Under the pieces are notes generated by a model, which searched no databases, was not told where the DNA came from, and saw nothing but the letters and a program-made list of their open reading frames with translations. DNA of 64,000 bases from Hypoxylon rubiginosum (lineage: Eukaryota > Ascomycota > Sordariomycetes > Xylariales > Hypoxylaceae). A program made the translations under genes and the position numbers. The stretch covers positions 434,001-498,000 of the forward strand of contig CADCXA010000030.1 of assembly GCA_902806565.1 (NCBI GenBank), written 5' to 3'. Positions 38,001-52,505 of the stretch are shown here, one piece after another. The stretch's first letter is position 1; each line of letters begins with the position of its first letter.

Positions 38001-40213
38001 CTTTAAATATATTTAAATATTTTATATTAAAATATAATTATAAGAAATTTCTTTTATATAATAAACTGGTGATAATTAAATTTTATATTTTAATATATAA
38101 TAAAACAACGTTTTATATAAGTTAATAAATAATAAAAATATTTTATATAAATTATATTATAACTTAATATATTAAAAACTAAATCTTTTATATCTTTAAA
38201 AATATACTAAAAATAAAAATAATAAAAACAGTTTTTTATTTTATTTAGTTAAAAGTTAAATAATAAATAAATTTTATTAAACTAATTAAATATTTTATTT
38301 TAACTTTTTATTATTTTAATAAAAAAAACTAAATAAAAGATAATATATTTAAGGTTTTTTAAAACTTACTTATTTTTTTATAAAAATTTATTAAAATATT
38401 ATAATTATTATTTTAAATTAACTACTTTTTTAATAAAATCTTTTAATATTAATTAATTTATAAGTGTAAAAAATGTTTTTATATTATATTAAAAAGTTTA
38501 AAATATAAAAATAAGCGTTAATAAATTTATATTAAAACTGTTAAAATCTTTAAATAAATTAATTATAATTAATTTTAATTACTTATTAACTATATTTTAT
38601 TTTATTTTATTTGATAGTTTATATTTATTAATATTTATAATAAAAACTAATGTTTTTAAATTTATTTAAATAATAAACATTATATTAAATAAAAATAAAT
38701 AATTATAATTAAAAAGTTTATTCGTTATTATTTAAAAATTAAATTTATTATAAAAAAATAAAATAACTAAAAAAATAAGGTTTATAAAAAATATAATAAT
38801 AAGTTAATATAAATAAGAGGTAATAAAAAATAAAAAAATAAAAGGTTTTATTAAAAAAAATATTTTTATTTTTATAAAAAAAATAAATTTAATATATATA
38901 TAAATATAATATTTAGTAGATATTTAATTACTTAATAATAACATTATTATAATAATATTAAAAGATATTATTAAAATTATAAAATTAATTATATAATAAA
39001 AAAATAATCTTATTATTATATAAAAAATTATAAATTTAAAAAAACAAAATATTAAATAATAAAAAATTAAAATAAAAAAACTAATAAATTAAAAAACTTA
39101 TTTTATCTTTTATATTTTTTTTTTTTTATATTATAAACTAATTAAAACTTTAATAAATAATATATAAATAATTTATTATAAAAGATATATTATTATATAC
39201 ACCTTATTTTATTAAAACTTAATACTAGCTTTTAATAATATTAACTACAAAATAAATTAAAATATAAAAAAAAAAAAAAATATAAATAAAATTAATAAAC
39301 ATTTATTTTAATATTTATATATAAGTTATTTTATGTTTTTAACATTTTATAATTTTACTATTAAACAACTAATAATAAATAAAAAATATAAAACCAATAA
39401 ATAAAAAATAAAAAAAATAAGATTAATTAAATAAAATTAAATAAAATAAAATAAAATCTTAATAAATTTAACAGCTTTTAATATATTTAAATAAGCTATG
39501 AAAATTAAATATCTTATTATTTTATAAAATATTATATATTTAGGTAAATAACTTTAAATTAATAAAGTTAAAATATATTATTATATTAATATTAATAACT
39601 AATATTAATATTTAAAACATTAAAAAATATATTTAATAAAATATAAAATAAATAAATAATATTAATTTTTACCTTATAATTTTACTATTAATATAAAAAA
39701 GTTATAATAAACTAATAATACTTATTTTTTTCTTTAATAATAAAATTTAAAATTATAAATTTAAAAAACTATTAAGTTATTTTAACTATAAAATCCATGT
39801 AATTTCTAGGTTTTAAAAGTAACTAATAAATTATAACTTAATTTAAATAATAAAAGTTACGGTTTTTATATATATAATTTATATAACCTTTTTATTATTA
39901 TTTTATATTAAATTTATTTAATAAAAACTTTTTTATAAGTTATTTTAATATATATGTTTTTTTATTATTTTTTTATTATAATAATTAGTGATAAAAACTA
40001 ACGGTAAATTATTTATATATTTAAAAAACTAGATTAAAATATTATAAAACTAGTTATATAATAAAAAAATAACTATATTATTATATAAAAAATTATAAAC
40101 TTAAAAAACTATTAAATTAAATATATATATATAAAATAAAATTAAAATAAAAGGATTTATATATTAAAACCTAGTTTTTAAACTTATTTTGTTTTTTATA
40201 TTTATAAACTAAT

Positions 40214-40270
40214 AACTTTTATTTAAACTTTTTAACTTTTATTTAAACTTTTTAACTTTTATTTTAACTA
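40214..40270. repeat. 20-bp tandem repeat (about 2.8 units)
   Basis: Two perfect copies and a partial copy of AACTTTTATTTAAACTTTTT, with a diverged further copy around 40280. Confidence 0.65.
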
Positions 40271-40981
40271 TAAAAATTTTAAAACTTTTATTTAAGCTTT
40301 AAAAATAACTAATAAATTTATAATTTTATTTAAATAATAAAAGTTAAAATTTTAATATAAAAACCTTAAAAAAATATAAAAAACCAAGTATTATATATAT
40401 TTTATATTTATTATATATAAACTTTTAATTAAAAACTTTTTTTATTTTAATAATAAAATATTAATTAAACTTAAAACTATAAAAAATATAATAATAAATT
40501 ATCTTTTAAAACACTAAAGGTTTAATTTTATAAAAAAAAAGTTTTAAATTATTTAAGATTAAAATTAAATATAAATATATATTATAAAATTATATTTTTT
40601 ATTATAAAAATATTAAAACTTTATAATAATATAGTTTTATTTTTATATATATTTAAAAAATAAATATTATTATATATTAAAATAATATTATTAGTAAAAG
40701 TTAAATAAAAATCTATTATATTATCACTTATTATTTAATATTAATTATAATAATAACTTTTAATTATATTATATTTAATATTAAAAAATATAAATAAACT
40801 AGATTTTAATTAATTAAAATAAAAACAATAAAACTTTAAATATTATAATATAATATTATTTAGCTTAACTAATTTAAAAATAACGTGTAAAAATAACTTT
40901 AGTTTTATATAAAAAACTTATTTTTTAAAACCTATAAACCGGTTAATATTAATAATAAATTATTTTTTTTTATTTTCTTTA

Positions 40982-40984
<3 letters not shown>

Positions 40985-41013
<29 letters not shown>

Positions 41014-41042
41014 TTTATTCTTATTATATTTATTATTATTAT
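40985..41042. repeat. TTA trinucleotide array
   Basis: A long run of TTA triplets with interruptions. It could be a RIP-converted trinucleotide microsatellite (for example from CCA/TCA/TTG-type triplets). Confidence 0.55.
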
Positions 41043-44000
41043 CGTTTTTAGTTTTTTTGTTATTTATTTTCTTATTTATTATTAATAATAAACTTAAAAT
41101 AATATTATAAAAAAATAAATTAATTATATTAAATATTAATAAATCTAATAAAAGATTTAAGTTATAATAATTAATAAAATTTTTTTAACTAAGTTTAAAA
41201 ATTTTAACTTAATAAAAAAAAAGCAAAAAAAAACTATATAATATTAAAATAAAAACTTTATACTTTTAATTATATAATATTAAAATAAAAGTTATATATT
41301 TTTAGTTTTTAATTTTTATTAATACCTTATATTATTATTTACTTTCTTTTAATAGTAATTTATATTATAAATTTTTTTTAATTTTTATTAACACTTTATA
41401 TTATTATTTACTTTTTTTTTTTATTAATATTTTATATTATTACTTTTATTTAACTTTTATTAGTACCTTATATTTATTATTTTTATTTTTACTTTTTATA
41501 TTATAATAACTTTTATATTTTATATTAAAATTAATTAAATACTTTAAAATTATAATTATTTTTTTATATATAATATAAACTAAATAATATTATATATTAT
41601 TTTTAATAGAAACTTTAATATTAAAAAAAGTTTTATAAATTATATAAATATCTTTAATTATATTTATTATAATATTTATATTAATAAAAATCTTATTATT
41701 AAATAACTTAAAAAACTATAAAAAATATAATATTTTAAGTTTTATATTATAAATATACTTTTTTTTAATAACTTTATATTATTAATTTAATATATTAATA
41801 ATTTTTTTATTTAATAAATAAATTTAATAAACTTTAATATATTTATAAAAATTAATTATATAAATTAATATTTAAATAATATTATTTTAATTAATAGTTT
41901 ATTAAGTTATTAATATTTTATAAATAATATTAAAATTATATATTATTTATATAAATTTATTAATTTATTATATTTAGGATATAATAATTAATATAATTAA
42001 TAATAATATAATAAGAATTTATAACGTTAAAACTAATAAAATTTAAAACGTAAAATATTTAAAAAAATATTATTATAATATTTATATTAATTATTTTGTT
42101 TTTATAGTTTAATTTAAATTTAAATATTTATTATTATTAATAATAATAAGTTTCCTAGAATTATAACCTATAAAATAAAATAAGATAAAATATAATAAAA
42201 AAATATATTTAGTTTTATAAAATTAATAAAATTAAATAAACTATTTAATTATAAAATAATAAAAAATATTATAAGTTTAAAAATTAAAATAAATATTAAC
42301 CATGTTAATATAAAAATAAAAAAAAATAAGAAGAAAAATAAAAAAAAAGTTTAAAAAAAAATTTTATAATAAAAAATAAAAAAAATTATATTATATTTAA
42401 ATATATAAAATTTTATTTAAATATTAAATAATTAATAGATATAATATAATATAAATAAAATAAAATAAACTTAATTAAATAAATCTATTAATTTTTTATA
42501 AAATAACTTAAATAAAAATTTATTATATAAAATTATAATTAATATTTTTAAATATTTAAAATAATTAATAAATAAAAGATATTTAAATATAAACTACGCT
42601 TTTATTTATTATATAAACTTTAAATTTATTATATCTTGAAATTTTATTATAAAAATTAAAAAGGTATAAAAAAAAAAAAAAGGATAAAAATAAAATATAA
42701 TAAAAATATAGTTTTATATTAATTTATTTTCCTTTTAATTTTAAGTATCTACCTATTTATTTAAATATATAACCTTATTAAAAAACATTATAATCACCCG
42801 GTTTTAAAAGATAATTTTAAAAATATATATAATATATTTAAAATAAAAAAATAAGAATTACCTTTTTAAAAATTTAAAACTTAAAGCTTTTTATATATTT
42901 AAATATCACTTATTTTTTTATATTAACTACATTTATACCATATAAAAATATTTTTACTTTTTAATAATATATTAACTTTAAAAAGTAAAAAAAACTTAAA
43001 AATAATATCTAGATTTAAAAAATACCTACTTTTTTTATAATATAACTTAAAAATATTTAAATATTATATTATAAAATTTTAATTATATAAATAAAAATAT
43101 TTAAATCCTTATTTAAATAACTTAAATATCTTTTATTTATTTACTTTTTAACAATTTTAAAAAAATATTAATAATTCTATAAATATTATTTTATATTTTA
43201 TAATTAATTATTATAATAAATTATTTTATTATTAATTATTATAATAAATATTTTTAATTTTAATAATAAGTTTAAAGTTATTTACTTTTATTTTATTTTT
43301 TTAAGGTAAAAAATAAATATAGTTATTTAAAATAATTAGTTTTTATTATTTTAATTATTTTAATATTTTTTTAATTTTTATAATTTATATTTTTAATAAT
43401 AAAAATATACATTACAATTTTATTTATTACACTTATTATATTATAATAAAAAATATATAAAATAATAATAAAAAATAAATAAATAATATTAATATATCTT
43501 ATTTTTTATTTTTTTTTAATTTAACTAACTATATTTTAATTTTAATGAATAAAATTTTATATAAAAATAAATATTAATTCTAAATTTTTTAACATATAAA
43601 TAATATAAAAATTAATATAATTAATAAAACTTTAAACTATATTATTTCCGCTTATATTATTTTTAATTTTAATATTTTTAATTTTAATTATTATAATAAA
43701 CTACTATATTTAATTATATTTTTATTTAAATATTAAGATTTTCCTAAAATAATATTTAAGCTTTAAAAATAATTATAATTTTTTTTAATTAATAATAATA
43801 AAATTTTAAGTATATTATTAATTTAATATACTTAAAATATTTAAATAATATTATATAATTGTTTTTTTTATTATTAAGATTTATTTATATAATAAATTTC
43901 TTTTAATAAAAACAATTTAATTATTTATATAAATATATTAATAAGTTATAAAATAATTATTATTTATAATAAAGTTTATTATATTATAAATATTATTTAA

Positions 44001-45398
44001 AATATAAAATAAATTTATATTATTTTATAAATTACCAATTAATAATTTAATATAAACCATATAAAAGTTTATTAAAAAAAACTTCTAAAAAATAAAAATA
44101 ATAATATAATTAATAATTTTTTTAATTTATTTATATTTAAAAAAACTTATATTATATTATTAATTATAATTATTTTATTTTCTTCCCTTAACCACTTTCT
44201 AGTAATTTTATTATATATAGTTTATTTTATTATTCTTTTTATAATAATAATAAAAGTTTTAATATTATTTTTAAATTTTATTATTTATTTTATAAAAAAC
44301 TATATTTTTTATTTCTTAAAATTTTTTTATAATTTATATTTATTTGTTTTTCATGGTTTGTTCTTAGTTTAAAAAATATACTAATTATAAAAAAAAAAAA
44401 AAAAATATATTTTTATGTTATTTAAACCGTTTTAAATATAAGTTATTATATTTATATTAATAAATTACCTTTTAAAAAATATTATAAAAAATAAAAAATA
44501 ACTTAAATACTGGTTTTATTAAATATCCTCGCATTAAAAAAAACTAGGTTAAAAGTATTTATAATTTTATTAAATTAAAAAACATTATTAAATTACTATA
44601 TAACTTTAATATTAATTTAAATATTACTTTTTATATTAATTTTAATATAAATATATTAAATATTATTTTTATTAACTTTATTTATTATTAACTTGTTATT
44701 AATTATTATAATAACAATTAATATAATAATAATAACTTTAATATATATAAAAACAATTATTTAAAAAAACATTTTTAATTAATATTAAATAAAAATAAAA
44801 ATAATATTAAAATTAAATTTTTATTTTATTATAAGCAGTTAATTTCCCTATTAAATAATAATATAAAGTTATTTATATTTATATCTTAAACTTATAATAT
44901 AAATTATTATATTTTTTTATTATAATATTAATTAAACTTTTTTTTAATAATTAATTTTAAGTTTATATTATTTATATTTTACTTAATTAATAATATAAAA
45001 TATAATAACCTTAATATTATAATTTATAATAATAATAATACTTTAATTATAATTATATTAAAATTAATTAAACATTTTAATAAAAATTTAATTTAATTAT
45101 TAAAAAAACTCTTTATTAAAAATAATAATTAAATAATTTTAATTAGTTTTTTTTTTTTTCCTTTTAATATAAATTACATTTTAAATTAATTTAATTATAA
45201 GTTTAAAGTTAAATAACATTAAATAAACTTATTTTTATTTCCTTTATTTTATATAATATTATATAATTATTTCTTTATTTATTAATATAAATTTTTATAA
45301 TAAAAGTTTTTTAACTTTTTTTAAAATATATCGATACTTAATTTTTTCATTTTATTCTTTTTAATAATACAGATTTATATTATTTACAGCTTAAAGTT

Positions 45399-45442
45399 TA
45401 ATTATAATTTAATTATAATTTAATTATAATTTAATAATAATT
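45399..45442. repeat. 11-bp tandem array (4 units)
   Basis: Three copies of TAATTATAATT and one TAATAATAATT in tandem. Confidence 0.55.
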
Positions 45443-48400
45443 TTATAATAACTTAATATTAACATTAAAATAAATTATATTTATATTATAAATAATATAT
45501 AAATTTAATAAAAAATCATATATTATTAATTTCTTAATTTATATATATATAATTTTAAATCCTAATAATATTTATTTATTAATTAAATAATTTAATTATA
45601 TAAATATAAATAAAATAAAAAGCTTTTATTAATATTAATATTATAACTAATAAATAACTTTTTTTTTTTAACTATTATAATAATGTTTTTTTTAAGTAAT
45701 TATAAAATAATATAACTAAGGTTATATTTAAATTTATTTAAATATAAATATTTTAATATTATATATATTTAATATATTAAATATTAAATTATAAGTTTAT
45801 AAGTAATATATTTAATTAAATACGTTATATTTTTAACTTTAAAAATAATAATAACATATATATTTTATAGGTTTTTATATAATATTAGTTTTTTTTTTAT
45901 ATTTTATAACTTATATATATTATATTATATATTTTTTTATATATTATTTATATATAAAAAATAAACTTAAAAAAGATTTATATAAATTATAAGAAATAAA
46001 TAAAAAGTAATTAAAATATATTTAATTAAATAAAACTTTATATTTTAATTAAATAATTAATAAATATTTTTTTTATATTAATTATTTTTATTTTTATATT
46101 TTAATTTAACTTTCTATTAAATTTATTTTATTATAAATTTTATAGATTTTAACTTACTTTAATTTTTATAATATAAACATTTAAATATTTTAAATATATT
46201 TTATAAGTTAATAAATTAATTTTATATTAAAAATTTAACTTTTATTTTAATTAATTTAAAATATTTATTAATAAAATATAAACGTAAGTTTTATATATTA
46301 TTATAAAAATATAATAATTTTAAAACTTTTAAAATTTCATTATATTAATTATTTTATTTTAATAGTTTATATTAATATTTAGTTTAATTATATATTTTTA
46401 TATATTACTTTTAAAAAAATATTAATAATATGTTTTTTATTTATTAATATATTATAATAAAAGTAATTTATTATATTAAAATAATTTATTTTAGTTATAA
46501 GTTTAAAATTAAAGATATAAAAAACTTAATTTATTTATTTTAAAAAGAATAAAAATATTAAAATAACATTATAAAATTTTTTTATAAATTATATAATTAT
46601 AACTATAAAAAATATATATAAACTTTTTTAAATTATATACGTTTTATTTATAAAAACTTTTACTTTAAAAAACTTTTTTTATTATTATATAAAATTCGGT
46701 AGGAACTGTTTATTTATTATAATAAACTTTATATATTTAAATATATAAATATTAAACTTTTAAAGTTTTTTATAATATTATAAGTAATAATAAAATTAAA
46801 TAATAAAACTAAATCATAAAAAAGATATAAATAAAAAACATGAATTTTAAACTAAGGTAATAATTGTTATAATATAAGTTTAATTTAAAAAAGATAAATT
46901 ATTAAAATAAATAATTTAATTATTATTTTTTTTATTTTCTTATAATCTTTTTTAAAACTTATATTTATTATTTTTATTATAATAAGTAACTTAAAATATT
47001 TTAATTATTTCGTTGTTTTTTATATTATTATTAAATAATTTAAAGAATATTACTTAATTTATTTTATATATATTAACTTTTAAAAAAATTTACTAAATTT
47101 AACTTTTTTAATATTATAAAAATACTTTTATACTACTTATAAATATTATTATTATAAATATAAAGATTTATTTCTTTTTAAATATAATTAGTATATTTAG
47201 TTTTATATTATTTTTTAAAACTAATATATTTAAAAAATAACCATATAATAAAGATAAAAAAATCTAAGTTTACCACCCCTTTTTTTCTTTTTTTATTATA
47301 TTATAATACTATTTATTATATTTTTAATATAAAATAATATTATAATTTCTTTTATTTATAATAAATAAGTTTTAAAAATAATAAAAGTTATAAAATAACT
47401 AATATATTTAGTAACTAAAAAAATAACTATAAATTATTTTAATATAAATTTAACATATTTATTTAAAATATTTTAATAAAATATCTTATATTTTTAAAGT
47501 TAAATTAATTGCTTTTTAAAATATATTTTTTTAATTAAGGTTTATTTTTTATTTATAATATATATTTTAACCTTTTTTATAAAATTTATATATATAAATA
47601 ATATAATAATACTTTTTACTTAATAATAAATATAACTATAAAATTAGAAATATAAAAACTTATAATAGCTTAAATTATATTAAACTTAATTTTATAGTTA
47701 TTAAATTTTAAATATTTTTAATTTAATTAAACTAAAAATTAATTTATTAGTATGTTTTTTAATAGTTGTTTTTATTAAAAAAATAAATATTTATCTCCTT
47801 ATTTTAATAATTAAAATAACATTATATTAAAAAGAAAAATAATATATTAAATTAATTTAATTTATTATAAAATATATAAAATAAATTTAAGCGAAATAAT
47901 AATAATAAAAAATTATAATTATAATTATTTATAATATATATTAATTTTTATTTAATTTTTTTCCTTTTTAATATATAAATAAATACTTAATTTAATGGTA
48001 GTATAAATATATATTAAATATTTTTCTTTTATTTTTTTATAAACTAATTATATTTTTTTAAATTTTACGATATTATATTATATTTATTACTTTTTATATA
48101 ATATTAATTATAAGTTAATTAATATATATTAAATTAAGTAAAAAAATTATAAACCTTATTAAAATAATACCTAGTAATAAAAAAAATATTAATAAAAAAT
48201 AAAAACTTTAAGCTTTATTTATTTTAATAATAACTTAAAATTATTTATATAATATTTATTATTTAATATTTTTTATATTTTTAAAAACATTTCCTAGTAA
48301 TTTAAAATAAAAGTTAATTAAGTAGTTAAATTATTTTATATGTAAACGCCTAGCGTTTTTTTTTATAAAAAATATTAATTATATTAAAATAAAAAATTAT

Positions 48401-51400
48401 TTTTTATAGATTATATTTAAGCTATATTAAAATATATATATAATAAAATAATAAAATTATTTAATAACTTATTATAATATAATAAAAAAAATTAATAAAA
48501 TAAATTATTTATTTAATTTTAATTTTTAGTTATTTTTTTAAGTAATTTAAAAAAATATATAATATTATTATAATTTATTTTAAATTTTAAGTTATATTAT
48601 ATTTAATTAAAATATTATATTACTTTTATTTATAAAAAAGAAATATAATATTAAATATAAAATTAATTATATATTTAATTTAATTTTTAAATAAAAATAG
48701 TTATTTATAATTATAATTATTAACATTGGATTTTTATTAACTTATAATTTTATAATTATAAAACTTAATTTAACTTAGCTTTTTAATGTTTATAATATTA
48801 GTTAATAAAAAGTAAAATAGTTTTATAAAAACTTAATAATATATATATTTAAAAATATGGTATTTTTTATTATATTATAAAATAATTAAGCTTTTAGATT
48901 TATAATTTAATAGTTATTAATTTTATTTAAATTTTTATAAAAAAAAATATAAAATAATAAAATAATATTAAAACTAAAATTAAAATATAAATACTTTTTT
49001 AAATTACCTTGTTTTAAACTATAATTTTATTTTAATTAAAAATCTATTATTATTATATATCTTTTTATTTTTTAAGTTATATAATTTATTAAAAAAAACA
49101 TTTATTAACTTTTTTTAAATATATAAATAAACATTAAAAATAATTATATAAAATTTTAATTAAATAAATTAAACTATAAAAAAATAACTATTATTTTAAT
49201 TTAAAAAAATAATTAATAAATAAAAAGATTTATAAGTTATAATAATTATAAAAATAATATTTTTTTAATTATTTAACTTATATAAAAATACGATTTTAAA
49301 GCTTTAAAATATAAAATTATTTTATATTATTATAATATATTAACTTTTTTTAAAACATGTTAATTTTTTATAACTTGTTTTATTTTTTTATATTTTGTTA
49401 TTTTTTAAATAAAAAGTACTTTTTAAAAACTTTTTAAATTATTTTAAAGATTTAAAATAAACTATTATTATATTTTAAATTAATTTTTTTAAATTTAATA
49501 AATCTTTTAAATTTAATTAATTTTATAGTAATAAATTTCTTATTATTTTTATATTATTATTTATATTTATTATTTTACTTATTTGTTTACTTTATTTTAT
49601 TTTAATTATAATTAAATATAAAAAGTATAATATAATTATAACATTTAATATATTTTTCTTTTTTTTTTAACTTATAAAAACATATTAAAAATATATATAT
49701 ATAATTTTTTATATTATTTTTATTTTAATAGTAAAAAAAAATTAATAAAATAAATAATAAAATATTTATTATAATTTTTATTTTAATTTTACTAGAATAT
49801 ATAAAGCCACGTTTTAATATTATTTAATATAATATTAAATATAATAATAATAAATAATAAAATATGTTTTTTTTTTATAAATATTAATTAAATTTTTAAG
49901 TAACATTAAAATAAGTAATATATTTTATAATAATTTAATTTTAAGTAATAACTAAAAACTAAAAAATATTAATACTTAAACTTTTATATTTAATTATTAA
50001 AAATAAAAAGTTAAATATAATATAAATTTCAATTAATTTATTTATATATTTAAAATATTAAAATACTTTAAATTATATAAATAAATTACTTTATAATATA
50101 TTAAGCTTTAAATAAAAAAGTTTTATATTTATTAAAAGTTTTAATAAAATAATCTTATAATAAATAAGTTTATTATTAAAACACTTAAAATAAAAACTTA
50201 TAAATTTTTTTATTATATTAAATAAATAATAATTAAAAGTTTATTTCACTTTTATTTTTATAAATATAACGTTAAATTAAAACCTTTATAATATTTTTAT
50301 AAATATTAACTTTATTATATAGCTTTTATTTAATTTATTTATTTTATAAAATTATTATTTCTATATTTACAATCTTATATTTTTATATTTTTTATTTATA
50401 TTTATATTTTTTATTTTAACTAATAATAATTAAATAAATTTAAATTATTTTAATATTAATAAAAAGTATTTAATATAATGTTTAATTTTATTAATAATTA
50501 AAATAATATTAATTAAAACGTTATAAAATTTATTATTAAAAAAAATATTATTAAATTTAAAATAATAAATATAAAATTTTAAGTTAATAATTAAAGTTAT
50601 ATATTTTTTAATTTTTATTTATATTATAATAAATTTAATAGATTTTTAAAACTTATTAGTTTTATTTATTTTATAAATAAAAAAAAAGCTAAAACGTAAA
50701 TTAAAAATATAAATATTTTATAAATAAAATTTATAAATAATATTTTAAAGGTTTTATAATTATTTAAAGTTTTTTTAAGTTTTTTAAATAAAAAAAGTTT
50801 AAAACTTATTAATAAAATATTATTTATAAAAATAATATAATTAATATTAAAGTTTTTAATTAATATTAATTAATTATATAAATTTTCTTAGTTTAAATTA
50901 AAATAAATAATTTATATAAAAATAAGTTTTTAAGTTAACTTAAAAAAAGATATATTATTAAAAATAAGGTTTTATAAAAATAAAAATAAAAAGTTATTAA
51001 AAAGAATTAAAATTAATTATTATTAAATAATTTAAATAAGGATATATTAATATAAAATAAATAGTTTATAATAATTAAATTATTTATATTTTAATTAATA
51101 ACTTTATTTTTTAAAGTTTAAATATAAAAGTTTTATAATTAAAAATATTATTTTTAATAATAAATTATATTAATTTAAACTTAATTAACTTAAACTTTTT
51201 TATAGAAAGTAATTTAATTTTATTAATTAAGTTAAGCTATTTTTTTAAAAGTAAATATATTTTAAATAATAAAAAGACTAGGATTTAAAAATTTATTATA
51301 AAAATAATAAAAAATATTTTATAATTATTATTAAATTAAAATATATATTTAAATTTATATAAATTTATATATTAAAAAAAATAGGATCTTAAGTTAAATA

Positions 51401-52450
51401 GTTAAAAAAAAGGATAATAAAAAAAAGAAAACGTTACTTTTTAATAATAAATAAAACTATTATAATATATTTAGTGATATTTTTAAAAAGCTAAAATAAA
51501 ATATTACTTATTATATATAAATAATATATTATAAATAATATAATAAAACGTTATTAATAATATTATAAATTTTATTATTATTAAGTAAAAATTTAATACT
51601 TTAAAAAACGTTTTAAAAAATATTTTTTATATTATTAAATTAATTAAATAGTAAGAATTTAATAAAAATAAAATAAAATAATTAATTAAGTATATAATAA
51701 TAATAAAAAAGAAAATAAAATATAATAATATTATTTATAATATTAAATAATAAAACCTAAGATAAAATTAAGTAAATTAATTTAATTAATAATTATATAA
51801 GTTATATAAAATTAATAAGAAATAAATAACAAGTTTTAATTTTTTTTTAAATTATATTATTAATTAGTAGTTATAGATTTTTAAGTGATTATAAAAGTTA
51901 TATAAGTTATAAAATATAATTTAAAACATAGTTATTTTTAGTTTTTATAAAGTTTTTAATATTTAAATATTTATATAAATAAAATTTAAATAATAAAGTA
52001 TTAATAATTTATTAATAATTTAATATAAGATATTAATTTATATTTAAATATATTTGTTTTTTTAAAATATACCATTTTTTAAAAGTTTAATTAAATAAAT
52101 TTATATTTATTTTTATTATTAAAAAATTAATAATTAATTATATTATTTTGGTTTTTATATATTAAAGTGGGAAAATAATATTGTTTCTTTTTATAAATAT
52201 TTTATTTTTTATATTATTTTATTTAAAAAGTTATATACCTAGCTTTTATATTTTATAAAAATTTTAATAAAAAAATAAATATATTTTAATTTAATATTAT
52301 CCTTATTTTTATTAAATTTAATTTTAATTTATTATAAATAACTTTTTTTATTATTTTTATTATTATTATTATAATTATATTATTAATTTCTTAAAGTAAT
52401 TTAAAGTAATATTTAACTAAAAAAATAAAAAAAATAACTTTTATTAATTT

Positions 52451-52505
52451 TAATAATAGTTTAATAATAGTTTAATAATAATTTAATAATAACTTAATAA
52501 TAATT
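52451..52505. repeat. 11-bp tandem array (5 units)
   Basis: Five tandem units: TAATAATAGTT twice, then TAATAATAATT, TAATAATAACT and TAATAATAATT. The differences are G/A and C/T. Confidence 0.6.
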
